A stretch of DNA of 64,000 nt, from the NCBI GenBank assembly GCA_905250075.1, contig CAJNOP010000013.1, forward strand, positions 3,101,871 to 3,165,870, written 5' to 3'. The position numbers and the translations under genes were made by a program. Each line of letters begins with the position of its first letter. Position 1 is the stretch's first letter. Origin of the DNA: Rotaria sp. Silwood1 (taxonomy: Eukaryota > Rotifera > Eurotatoria > Philodinida > Philodinidae). This document shows positions 33,841 through 44,720 of this stretch, piece by piece. A model generated the notes under the pieces. That model saw only the letters and a program-made list of their open reading frames with translations. It was not told the DNA's origin and did no database searches.

Positions 33841-36008
33841 CACTGTTTTTTTTTTGTGTCTTTTGCTATATACGTATGATTTAGTAAGAAAAAGAAAATC
33901 TGTTGATTATAGTAGTCGAGTTTTTTGGCATAATGAGTCATACAAATACAAAGAAAGAAAGTGGGTGGTCAGTCATGGATTGGTTAGAAAACACCAGAAT
34001 AAGTCAAAATTTCTGTTTAGTAATGACATCTATTCAATATCAAGTATAATTATACATAGATTATATATATATATTGCGAATCTAGAAATTTCGAATTTGT
34101 TGATAATCTAAGTTTTAATACTTAATGTTTGCTTTACACTCTAAGAAATAGTACGTATATGAGAACAATCTTATTTGAAAATTCAATTTTAATGAATTAA
34201 ACGATTACAGATATTTTGTTATTTCACATAAAAACAAATAGAAATGGATATAATAAATCATGCCTTATAAATCGTAAAAATGAAATTATTTTAGACTCGA
34301 TCATCATTGTTTCATCTTTATAAAGAATTTCAATAATTATTTTTTCTAATATACTAAATTTCGATATGAAATAGTATAGCTAAAGTATGGTGATAGGCAA
34401 GACAATTATTTTACTTTTTATACAACCCAATAGTCAAATCATTGACTTGAGTATCTTTTAAGTTTCATAATTTAACCATGTATTAATTTATTGAAAAAAA
34501 TGTTTAGATCAATATCTGATTACAATTTAACATGGATATTAATGTAGGATGTGAATCTTCTCTGCACCCATGCTAGAGGTGTTCCTGGTAGTTCTGGAAA
34601 TATTTCACAAATACTATCGCGACAACTTCTTTTTTATGAAGATTGTAAAATTGTATTAATTGACATTTGATTTGAGTGTCTACAAGTTTAACAATCAGAA
34701 TTGTGGAAAACTATTGCAACAGTGAGCTGTTCTACGAGAATGGATTTGGAATACATTTTATTAAAATTTTGTTCAGTTAGTACGAATTTTTAAAAGTTTT
34801 GTTTTTCAGTAAGATTGATTTTCTATGAATTCAAGGATTGAATTTAACAGAACTTTGATATTGTTATACTAGAGCTATAAAATCAGAGCTTTTAGAAAAC
34901 TCGATTGAAAGAAGATCAACACCTTCGTTTTTAGCAATTTTTAGGATCGACCAATATGTACATATTTATGAATCTCCGATATAGTGCAGTAGTATCAGAG
35001 TTAGGTTGTTCTGAACCATTTTTTTTATGTAGAATTTCGGAAAAAAGTTTTCTTCAAATCTTTTGCAGAATAGTCTTTGTGAAACCGCTTATAACATTTT
35101 GTGACATATGTGTCTTTGTATTGGAGTTCTTAAATGCAGTTTCCTAAAGTTTATAACCTTCTGTCAAGAATTCGTTGGTATCTTGATTTTGCCGTGCCTT
35201 CGCATTCTCATCATAAAAACTGTAGCCTCAAAGATCAGTATGTCGTTTCTCAACCGATACAGTTTGAGAACTTTGACTTCAACTTTCAATTACTCTATTA
35301 TATTTCGATCATTATAATAAAACTATGTTGTGAGTCAGTAGCAATAGATTCCTCGAAATCTTTGCAATAAATGATGCATCAATTGAATGCAAAACTATTT
35401 TTAGTTATAACTCACTTGATAATATACTCATCGAACACCAAATTTTGTAGGACTTAAAATAGACAAGAATAATTGAAATAAAAGCTGACGAAATAATACT
35501 TCGAGTGTCATTTCACTTATTCATATAGTCAATGAGTATTATCTTTGATTATTGTAGAAACAATGTTGAAAGTTTCTCTGATTACAGCAAATGAAGGATG
35601 GTCTGCATGAGTCCGCTCGTACTCATAGTGAAAAGGCACGGCTTGACAAGGATTCAAATTTATGAGGAAAATGTTGTATCACTAGCTTGCACGAAATGTA
35701 AAAATGAAACGACATGCAAAACTTTCAGAGTCAGAATTTTTTTTGCATAATGCTAAATATTGTTGAGTATTGTAGCAAACTAGTTTAATTTAAATTATGG
35801 CTTGTAGAAGAGTCAGAGACAAGCATTGTATATCATAAGAGCATATAAGACCTAGCAAAAACTACTCATTATAGATGAATTCAAAACTCTTAATAATATG
35901 GTTTGTTTACATTGTTTTTTATATAGATCTTTTCAAATCTAAACTCAACAAAAACATTTCTTTACTTTAATTGCATCATTTATCATTTTAATCTTCTGTA
36001 AACTTTAA
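33841..36008. other. Intergenic region between SRF and the LRR gene
   Basis: Divergent genes flank it, so it should hold both promoters. I could not find a canonical CC(A/T)6GG CArG box near the SRF start. Open frames at 33854-34111 and 34956-35370 lack domains and splice partners. Confidence 0.45.
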
Positions 36009-36146
36009 GATTCAAAGAATTTGATTGATGATTATTTAAACCAATTGTATTCTACTTCATCTGTCAGCAATTGTGAATCATCATATCAGCCATGTCATCA
36101 GCAACTAAGTGCCGTAAGTTTTTTCATTTATATTAAATGTAAAACA

Positions 36147-38233
36147 ATGGTATTAAAATTACGCGAACAATTGATTAAACAAGTTGCCATCTATCTTCCA
36201 TATCTTCCATCTGAATCATGCAAATGTCTTACAGCCAAACAACGTGAACGTATACTTCGATGGCTAGCTTCACATGATTATCTTTCAAATAATATTGTTC
36301 CATATATAACCAAAAGTCTTCTTTCACTTCCATTATATTCTCTTGAATTTTATAAATGTTATCAATTAACTAATGATATGCTTATTGAATTTGCTAAAGC
36401 AAGTCATTTTAGTCGATTAAAATCACTTATTATTCATCAATGCCATCAAGTAGACGGTAGATTTAAATAATAAATTGTTTATTTCTTTCTTAAAATATAG
36501 ATATATATATAAATATATAGATTCAGGAGTACGTGCTATAACAAAAGGACAATTATCACTTGAGTTTATAGCATTAAGAAAATTAAATAATCTAACAAAT
36601 GCCGGTCTTGATGGTATACATTCAGCATTTTTAAAAGAAATTGATTTTCGATGGAATGAAAAAATTCAAGATCAAGGTATTTTAACCATTGTTTCGAATA
36701 ACCTTAATTTACGTTCTATTCATCTTATTAATTGTCATTCATTAACTGGTCAATGTGTTATGCACATTGCACAAAATTTAGCTGAAAAACTGGTTAGTTG
36801 TTTATTTTCTTCAATGTTCATCAAGATTTTATTATAATTTGTTCATTATATTCATAGGAAATATTAGATATTGAAGGTTTAAAATATTTGGATGCTGAAG
36901 TATTTGTACATTTAGTTGATTATTGTCCAAATATTCGAAGGTTAGAATAATTTAAGAATACAATGAATAATATATATAAAAATAAATTTTCATCTTCTTA
37001 TTTTTTTTAGTTTAAATTTATTCGGTATAACCAATTTAGATGCCGATGGATTATTTACAGTAAATAATTTTATTTGAAAAATATTTCTTATCGTATTCTT
37101 TTTTTTTCTCTGAAGTTATTTGTACGATCAACACATATGTTACAATTAAATTTATCTTATACAACTTGTTTTCTACAAGAACCTGTTGCTGATTATCTTT
37201 GTTGTATGCCATTATCTCTTGTTGATTTATGTTTATCGGGTACACAAATTTATAATGCTCAAATTTTAATACGTGCTCTAACAAGACTTACACATTTGGA
37301 ACATCTTCGAATCAATGGTCTTGCAACTATCAACGATCAAGTACTTGAAAAAGTTTGTCTATTAAATTTTACATGTCAAAAAACAACAACAACAACAAAT
37401 TTTGTTTTTCTCATTCGACATTTTAGATACTTAATGTTATTGGATATCGACTTAAAACACTTGAAATGAATGGTTATATAACTGTTGGATCATTAACTGA
37501 TCGTAGTATTGAACATATTGTTCGTTATTGTCCATTATTAGAACAACTTTCACTAAATTTATTTAGTTTTACATCAACACTTGATTCTTTATTAGAATTA
37601 TTTAGTACACCTAAACGTGCTTTACAACTTCAAAGTATTTCATTAAGTTCATTTCGAAATGTAAAATTAATTTTGTAATTAAATATTTTTCTTGTATAAT
37701 TTTATTTTCTAATTTAGATTAATGAACGAGTTTTATGGTGTTTAGTAGAAAATTGTTTAAATTTAAAAGAATTAGAACTTTCAGGTATACCTTGTGTTAA
37801 TGATGCACTTATTTCATCATTAAAACATTGTAAAAAATTATCACATTTAAATATAAAAGGATGTAAACAAGTAAGAAACAAAAAAAAATTCTTTTCTTGT
37901 TTCGAAATTAATCTTCTAAACAAAAATTTTTCAAATATTTAGGTTACTGATTCATCTATCTGTGATCTTCTTGGTGTATGTCAATTTATTTCACTTGTTC
38001 TTTCGGGCTGTTTTCATTTAACTGATCAATCAATTTTTGCTATGGCTCATACACAACCATTTCTTGAAGAAATTTATATATCTGGTTGTATACGTATATC
38101 ACCCGTAGCTGTACGTTTTCTTCAAGATAATACCATTCGACGTTTATATATTGATCATAAAATACCTAATGCATTACCAGATTCACTTATGGCACGAAAT
38201 CTTGATACAGGCTTGTTTGAACAAGTTAGATAA
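36147..38233 (+). CDS. Leucine-rich repeat protein (AMN1/FBXL-like repeats)
   Basis: Eight exons (36147-36456, 36521-36792, 36858-36940, 37011-37059, 37116-37352, 37427-37660, 37718-37870, 37943-38233) join in frame to 542 aa. Cysteine-containing LRRs repeat across the protein (SLEFYKCYQLTNDMLIEFA, LKSLIIHQCHQV, SIHLINCHSLTGQCV, HLNIKGCKQVTDSSI, EEIYISGCIRISPVAV), as in FBXL and AMN1 proteins, which act as substrate-recognition or protein-interaction surfaces. I see no convincing F-box in the first 100 residues. The start is uncertain: the frame stays open upstream of 36147 to an acceptor-like TTTAAG at 36008, so an earlier exon may exist. A Rad7/AMN1-type role is possible but not shown. Confidence 0.85.
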
Positions 38234-38439
38234 AGATGACAAAGTATTTTTTTTTGTAATTTTTTTTTGCATTTTTATATGTTTTATTCATCTATTTACT
38301 ATTCCGAGTGAACTTGTTTCAATTCATATGTGATCTGTTGTTCTTTATAAAGATATATATGTTTTCATGGGTATATGTATATTGTTGTCTAGAAATCTTA
38401 CTTATATTAATTGATTTTTTATTACAAACAATTAATGGT

Positions 38440-38890
38440 GAGTGGGACAAATTATTTCTAGTCCTGATCAAAAAAAATTTTGATTCTGCTTTTGCATTTT
38501 TTAATACATGTATTATTGAAAAATTTCATATCATTTTCCAGCAACGTTAATGTGTTTGAGACATGTGGCATGCTCTTGCCTATCTTCTCTCTTTTGGAGA
38601 TTCATTATTTTTTTCTACTCACTAATACTTCATCTATTTCACACCGTTATATGTTCGACAACTCTATTGTTTAAGAAAAAAAAAAAAGAATTGATTTTAC
38701 TATCAAAGTATTGAAATGATCTTTACTTAATAATTTTCGCATAAACTTTTAGAACACATAATTCTTAAGAGTATAACATTTGACGGACGTTTTACATTAA
38801 CATAAAAGGTATCATTTCCAAGGAAATAGTGTTGATCTTGATCTCGATTATGCCTAGATCGAGATCATCTTGCTTATATCTACAAACAAT
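38440..38890. repeat. Repeat family A, copy 3
   Basis: Begins with a GTGGGACAAATTATTTCTAG / TCCTGATCAAAAAAAATTT unit like the tandem units of the other copies. It then follows the 32.2-32.5 kb copy in order, through TTTTACTATCAAAGTATTG, ATTTGACGGACGTTTTACAT and CATAAAAGGTATCA. It lies downstream of the LRR gene and is diverged and non-coding. Confidence 0.55.
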
Positions 38891-40024
38891 TCTCTATGCA
38901 ATTCTTTTTATGGTTTTAACAGGAAAAAGATAAGTTAAAATGTTGGAAATGTTTGATAAATATTTTATGACTCTATTTTCAGAGAGATATTTTTTTTTTG
39001 AAAATTATGTTCATAGCAGTTCATATGTATTTATAGTATTCACTCATTATTTATTTGTTTTGTGAATAAAAAACAATAGTTCCAGTCATTTTCTTTCTGT
39101 TTTCATTTAGTTTTATGCTAGTTCGCAGAGCTCGATAAGTTGATCACGATTGCATAATGCGGTCTTTCCCATGAACTGTCCACGAGAAGTTTGGTCGATC
39201 TCAACTATTATAATTAGAAGAATTTTGAAAACAAAAATAGTAGAATTCCGTACATCGGCACTATTAATGGTCTTGAAATATTTAAAGTAGAGACATACTT
39301 AGAACTTTTATTTATGTTGATTGTGTGGATATATGTAGTCAATTAAAGCATATTGAGTATAGAAACTTTACATGCTGATCAGGAAAGCTCCTCAAATGTC
39401 AAACCGCTTTTCGACTAAGACGATGTCTATCTGATAAGTATTAGAAGAGTATAAAATGGTTTGTTTTTCGAGCTTTCCTTGTTGAGATATCAAAAGATTA
39501 GAAAACTAAATCATATTAGACTTTTCTATTATATGAATGTCGCTTCGATCGAAAAACGATTTGACACCTAGAGAGATTACTTCGTGAGAATTGAACTAAC
39601 ATGAAGATTCAAAGTTCTGAAATAAGAGCTTTTAGTAATTCTTTTGACGTTGAGTTCAACTCATCGAATTCTACAAGCTGGCATAAACATCAATATTTTT
39701 GTATGAACTTTGAAAGATTATAAAAACTCATATTATGGCAATAGCATGAAAGTTGTATTATAAAGTATGTTGATTTTGTTCAAATCAACCAAAATATGAA
39801 TATTTAGTTTCACCAAATATTGAAGTACTTTGTTAAACGATCTATTTTGATAGTTTTTTTTAAAGTTACGCTTTCCTAGTATTCAATTTGTTACCTCGAT
39901 ATAAAAAAACCTCCTATCAATCAATTTGTGCCATAAAAATGCAGAACAGAAAGAAAAAAACGTACTTTTTTGTCTTTATTTACAATTAAACTTATTGTTT
40001 TTCTGTGCCAAATTCAAGTACACA
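38891..40024. other. Intergenic region with a foldback repeat
   Basis: No gene. About 39398-39570 folds back: a left arm with CAAACCGCTTTTCGACTAAG is roughly complementary to a right arm with CGATCGAAAAACGATTTGAC. The right arm resembles about 14080-14165. Confidence 0.45.
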
Positions 40025-40962
40025 ATGGATATTGTTTTGAATATTTATGATCATTGGCTTTTAACACCGTATGTATATCCTAAAAATGGTTGGCCTGAAA
40101 ATGATCCCATTCGACAATTAATTTCTTTAACTGTATTAGTTAATATTCATGGAGTACTCTTATATTTTTTATTAACCAGTTTTAGTTTTTTTTTTTTATT
40201 CGATAAACGACTAATGAATCATTCATTATTTCTTAAAGTAATGAACATTGATCATAGATACCATCATATTAATTATTATTTTATCTTTTTTCTTAAATTA
40301 TTAGAATCAAATTCAAAAAGAAATTAAAGTTACACTTCAAAACATTCCATTTATGAGCCTACCAACAATTATTATATTTATTTTTGAAATTCGTGGTTAT
40401 TCCAAATTATACGACAGTACACAGCGTTCTTATAGTAAATATTAAATTAATAAATTATATATATATATTTTTTTTTTAAATTCATTTTTTAGATCTAATT
40501 CAATTTTTAAAAGAATTTATAACTTTTCTTTTTTTTACCGATATGTTAATTTATTTTATACATCGTGCTTTACATCATCCGTTTTTATATAAACATTTCC
40601 ATAAATTACATCATCGATGGATTATACCAACACCATTTGCAAGTCATGCATTTCAATGGTTGGATGGTTTTCTTCAAAGTTTACCATATCATTTATATGT
40701 TTTTTTATTTCCATTACATAAATTATCTTATTTAGGATTTTTTATATTTGTTAACTTTTGGACAGTTAGTATTCATGATGGAAATTATTCAGTACCAAAA
40801 TATCTTCAATCGATTATAAATGGTGCTGCACATCATAATGATCATCATCAATATTATGATTGTAATTATGGACAATTTTTTACTTTATGGGATCGTTTAA
40901 TGAATACGTTTCATTCACCAAGTGTTTATTCTGAAAAAAAAAGAAAAATATTGACTGACTAA
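40025..40962 (+). CDS. SC5D: Lathosterol oxidase / sterol C5-desaturase
   Basis: Three exons (40025-40237, 40305-40434, 40493-40962) encode 270 aa. It belongs to the membrane di-iron fatty-acid-hydroxylase superfamily and introduces the C5(6) double bond into Delta7-sterols in the ER. The start resembles animal SC5D ([19 protein letters not shown]). The three histidine boxes are intact: H138-x3-H142-H143, H151-x2-H154-H155 and H228-H229-x2-H232-H233. The family signatures [19 protein letters not shown] and [12 protein letters not shown] are also present. Hydrophobic segments precede and separate the boxes. The C-terminus is shorter than in vertebrates. A longer in-frame opening from 39926 lacks an ATG before 40025. 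Orthology is well supported; the substrate could differ if the host takes up dietary sterols. Confidence 0.95.
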
Positions 40963-41266
40963 GATTTTTTATTTCGTTTGGTTTTTTCTGATTTCTTATT
41001 GATTCAAAAAGTGAATAAAGACAGGCACAAGTTGATTGAATAAGTTGATATACTTGTCATGATTCGTTCATTGCTCTCATTGCCATCGATGCTGAAGGTT
41101 TTTGTCGAGTTAAATGCAAGAAAAAAAAAACTAATAAAAGCCTTGATGTAAATGCGTGCGGGTGTGAAATGACGCGTGTCGTGAATGAATACAGACAAGA
41201 AAAAATACGTCAGAGAAAAAAAAGTGTCGTTCAGTGTTAGTGTATACTATTATTGGATAAGAGATA
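40963..41266. other. Short spacer, probable promoter of the Pro-rich gene
   Basis: About 300 bp between the stop of the sterol desaturase and the next ATG, same strand. I see no TATA box or poly(A) signal with confidence. Confidence 0.4.
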
Positions 41267-43114
41267 ATGTTATCATCACCCTCATATCCAGCCAATGGTG
41301 GTGATTCAACAATGCCTGGCAGTTATGAACCATTCACAGGATTAGCACCTGGCAATGCACCATTTTCAAGGTCACCTTCAGCACCTCGACCTATAATTCC
41401 AAGTGGAAGAACACCATTTCCACAACTCTCTCCTGCTTCATCACCCGGAAGAACACCATTTCCACAACTTTCTCCTGCTTCATCACCCGTGAGAACACCA
41501 TTTCCACCACATTCTCCGGCTTCACCACCTGGAAGAACACCATTTCCACCACTTTCTCCAGTTTCACCACATAGAACACCATTTCCTAGGATACCTCCCT
41601 ATGGTAGTCCACCAATGAGAGGGCGACCGATTATACCGAGACGTCAACATTCAAGACATCGTCGACGTAGACGAAGATCACTCACACCAAAGATTGTTTT
41701 AGAACGACCAGGTCGTCGTTCATCATGTGGACGACGTCGTGTCATTAGAGTTTCACTTGATCCTTGTCCGACTCTTGGCTTACGTGGACCACCGAAACGT
41801 ATGCTAGAAATCGAACGTGTTCGATGTCGTCGACGTCGACGATGTCGACCTGTATGCTGTGAATATAATTATGGAGGACTAGTACCATCACCACCGCTGC
41901 CACAACCAGCTACAATAATTGCCAATGCTATTCCAAATCCATGCATACAACCAGTTCAATCACCATTGATTATACCATATAATAATCTTGCTGCTACAGC
42001 TTCATCATCGTATCTTTCAAATCTAACTCCACAAATGATTGAAAATTTACCAAAACAAACTGTTCATTTACCACCTATACATTTACCTGGCAGTTGTGCT
42101 AATGCTGATACAGAACTTGAAACTGTTGTATTTCCTGCTGAAATAATCGATCCATTAAATGGAACTTTATCAATTATTCAAAATAATCCTGGAGTGAATA
42201 CTGTTGGAACTTCAAATATTCAACCTATTCTTGCTGCTCCTGTTCAATCTCAAGTGATTAGTAGACCTACAATAGTTAGTACACCTATTGTACCTAGAGG
42301 ACTACCAATATTGCCTACAACGACATCAGATCCATTAATGCAAAAATTTCAACAAGTATTTCAACGTCTTCGTTTTCCAAGTACACGGCAAATATCACAA
42401 GTACCGAGTCCTCCTATAATTCGAACTGCATTACCGAATATTTCACCAATTACTCCAATCAACAATATTATAAATGGTCCACCGACTGTCTCATTAATCA
42501 ATACATCAAATGGTGGACCTTATCCTTCAGCTAATATTCAACCTGTTAATCCATTAAATATTGCATCTTATCGTCCAGCTAGTACTGGTCCAATTGTTCC
42601 ATCAAATGTTACTCCTTATCGTTCAGCAAATATTACACCATATCGTCCATCAACTTTTACACCATATCGTCCATCTACTTTTACACCATCTGCTCTAGCA
42701 AATAATCCAACATATCGTCCTACAAGTATTCCACCTTCTAGTTCGTTAGAGACCGGTCCGTACCGTCCTGCAAATATTACACCTTATGTTAATACAGCTG
42801 ATCGATCTAGTAATAATCCACTATCACAATCAGTTTTATCTTCTGCACCTATTCGTTACACTTCAACTGCACCAATAGCATCTTCAAAACCTCTTAGTAC
42901 TTTTGATCCTTTCGAGTCTTCTTCTCCTTCTGGAGTTGGTCACAACTATATAAATTTAGAATCATCGTCATCGACTACTCATCAATTAAATAATTCCATG
43001 CCAAAATCGATTCTTCGTAATGGATTATCGTCTAATACTACTTATACTCCTTTAATATCATCTAATGTTTCATCTTCTAATGATGAAGTGAATAAAACAG
43101 CAAAATTTATTTAA
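41267..43114 (+). CDS. 615-aa Pro/Ser/Arg-rich repeat protein, unrecognised
   Basis: A single-exon ATG-to-stop gene. Residues about 47-105 are four to five tandem 14-residue repeats (GRTPFPQLSPASSP type) encoded by 42-bp DNA repeats. A strongly basic block follows (RHRRRRRRSLTPK, then GRRSSCGRRRVIR and RCRRRRRCRPVCC), which could be a nuclear signal or nucleic-acid-binding patch. The rest is Pro/Ser/Thr/Asn-rich, with a second repeat set based on TPYRP (ANITPYRPSTFTPYRPSTF) near residues 455-480. There is no signal peptide, membrane segment or enzyme motif. Low-complexity sequence makes homology unreliable. Structural, cuticular or sperm/cilium-associated roles are all possible and unproven. 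The next gene has a similar basic, proline-rich style. Confidence 0.75.
   Translation: MLSSPSYPANGGDSTMPGSYEPFTGLAPGNAPFSRSPSAPRPIIPSGRTPFPQLSPASSPGRTPFPQLSPASSPVRTPFPPHSPASPPGRTPFPPLSPVSPHRTPFPRIPPYGSPPMRGRPIIPRRQHSRHRRRRRRSLTPKIVLERPGRRSSCGRRRVIRVSLDPCPTLGLRGPPKRMLEIERVRCRRRRRCRPVCCEYNYGGLVPSPPLPQPATIIANAIPNPCIQPVQSPLIIPYNNLAATASSSYLSNLTPQMIENLPKQTVHLPPIHLPGSCANADTELETVVFPAEIIDPLNGTLSIIQNNPGVNTVGTSNIQPILAAPVQSQVISRPTIVSTPIVPRGLPILPTTTSDPLMQKFQQVFQRLRFPSTRQISQVPSPPIIRTALPNISPITPINNIINGPPTVSLINTSNGGPYPSANIQPVNPLNIASYRPASTGPIVPSNVTPYRSANITPYRPSTFTPYRPSTFTPSALANNPTYRPTSIPPSSSLETGPYRPANITPYVNTADRSSNNPLSQSVLSSAPIRYTSTAPIASSKPLSTFDPFESSSPSGVGHNYINLESSSSTTHQLNNSMPKSILRNGLSSNTTYTPLISSNVSSSNDEVNKTAKFI
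41405..41585 (+). repeat. 42-bp tandem repeat within coding sequence
   Basis: Units start at 41405, 41447, 41489 and 41531, with a degenerate fifth near 41570. The period is exactly 42 bp, so frame is kept. The first two units are almost identical, pointing to recent expansion; later units diverge. Confidence 0.85.
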
Positions 43115-43502
43115 ACTTTTGTTTGTTGAAAAAAATCACCGTAAAGTTCTTTTTTTAAAAATAGACATTCAATGTTTTGATATAATGCAGAAGCAATTAC
43201 TATTTTTTTGTTCTTCTTTCAGTTTTCTTTTTTATTTGAATAAAGAACGGCATAGCCATCTCGAAAACGTACAAATGCCTTTACCACCCAAGGTATCGAA
43301 AGAAAAATCTCTTTGAATGATTTATGATTGTTCTGTTGTTGTTGCCACTTGTTCTGGTTACGTTGAAGCATGTGAATAATAAAGAAAAATATAAAGAAAA
43401 CAAAAGAAAAAACAACGTTCGCATACAGCAATAAGTTGATGATTTTTGTCTGAATACACGTATCAATTCAAATCAATCGGTAAGATATTAATATATAATT
43501 AC
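43115..43502. other. Spacer between the two low-complexity genes
   Basis: No gene. Overlapping frames on both strands (43119-43316 plus, 43219-43466 minus) lack domain signs. A GTAAGATATTAAT sequence at 43480-43492 resembles a splice donor but has no acceptor far enough downstream before the ATG at 43503. Confidence 0.4.
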
Positions 43503-44120
43503 ATGGCTGTTAGAAGCAGTTTATCACCTACATTCAGAACTAAAACAATTCGTTCAGATGGAAATAGTCTAAAAAATTCGACGAACTATAAATCTCGTGT
43601 ACAAAGTGCTCCACCACTTTCACTTCAACAATATGCACGTTCATCTGCTATTCCTCTTGGTACTAAACCATGGCAGTCACCAGGTGTTTATCATCCGCCT
43701 ATTCTTCATGCATATTTATCATCTGAAGTACGAAAGCAACCAGAAAGAGCTGAACTACGAAAGAAACTAGAAACAACTCAAATGAAACCATGGATTTATG
43801 CCTATAAACGAAAAAATTCTATACCAACTTATACACCGAACGAGTATCAAGTAAAAAAACCTAAACCACCTGAACCTGTATGGCATCCTCCAGGTAAGTA
43901 CGTAGAACAACAACCAACATCACTCAGTCCAGAACGACGAGTGGAAAAACATATTCATGAACCTGCTTGGCGACCACCTGGAAGAACACAATACAAACCG
44001 GTGCCATATTTTGATTCACCTAGTTTAAGATGGTCACTTCAAGATCTTAAGAAATCTATGGCTCATCTACAAACAACAACTCTTCGTACATCTAGAAGTG
44101 CATCAGTAGCGAATAACTAA
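43503..44120 (+). CDS. 205-aa basic proline/tryptophan-rich protein, unrecognised
   Basis: A single exon starting at ATG 43503 (MAVRSSLSPTFRTK). The longer frame from 43446 begins with TTG and is not used. Two spaced motifs are related: EPVWHPPGKYVEQ and EPAWRPPGRTQYK, together with KPWQSPGVYHPP. It ends with a Ser/Arg-rich tail after FDSPSLRWSLQDLKK. Repeated W-x-P-P-G motifs in a short basic protein recall axonemal or sperm-tail microtubule-associated proteins, but I cannot assign a family. There is no signal peptide or membrane segment. Confidence 0.7.
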   Translation: MAVRSSLSPTFRTKTIRSDGNSLKNSTNYKSRVQSAPPLSLQQYARSSAIPLGTKPWQSPGVYHPPILHAYLSSEVRKQPERAELRKKLETTQMKPWIYAYKRKNSIPTYTPNEYQVKKPKPPEPVWHPPGKYVEQQPTSLSPERRVEKHIHEPAWRPPGRTQYKPVPYFDSPSLRWSLQDLKKSMAHLQTTTLRTSRSASVANN

Positions 44121-44254
44121 TATATGAAAGATTCTTCATTGAATAATTTCTATAAATTAACGCTAATGAATTCGAGTTTGTTGGAAGTTTTTTTTTTGTA
44201 GATTTCTACATTTAATAAAGATATTCACGCTTGCAAATTTTACTTACAAGGAAA

Positions 44255-44720
44255 CTATTTGAACTGTAACTTTCTATTTGAGAAGATAAAAAAACTCTCA
44301 CTAAGCTTAGAAAAAAATGAGAAGGACTCGTGCCCATGAACATCTGGAACCTAGTTTTGACCATTTTTTGGCATTTAATGGACAATTAAAGGACAGAATT
44401 TCGACGTTTACTTTTGTCCATAGATAGATCCAATCATCTGTATAATATTCTAAAGGTTTCAACCGAAAAGAATATTCCGTTGTTGAGATATTGAATTTTC
44501 AAGTACACTTGACTTTTGTGACAATCGACTATTTGTAAGAAATTCAATAACTCGATAAAGGAAGCATTTTTTTAGAGCTGAAACTTTCAGGATATTTTAA
44601 CGAATCTTAGATCTTAGCTATGGGCTGAATTTCAGGTTGAAAATTCAGTAAAATAATCAAAGCTTGGCTACAGAGACCCATGAATATGAGCTCTTCTAGG
44701 ATTTCTCTAATCTTACCGAA
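44255..44720. repeat. Dispersed repeat family B, copy 2, with foldback arms
   Basis: Shares TTTGAACTGTAACT and GCTGAAACTTTCAGGAT, then TTAGATCTT and CTATGGGC, with about 20825-21040. It also contains a diverged inverted repeat: TCCATAGATAGATCC through AAGGTTTCAACC (about 44418-44465) against the complement of GCTGAAACTTTCAGG through GCTATGGGC (about 44577-44630). Confidence 0.5.

Noticed and set aside
34956..35370. Three overlapping plus-strand frames downstream of SRF
   Set aside because: Short, mutually overlapping, no recognisable motif, no exon links to the LRR gene.
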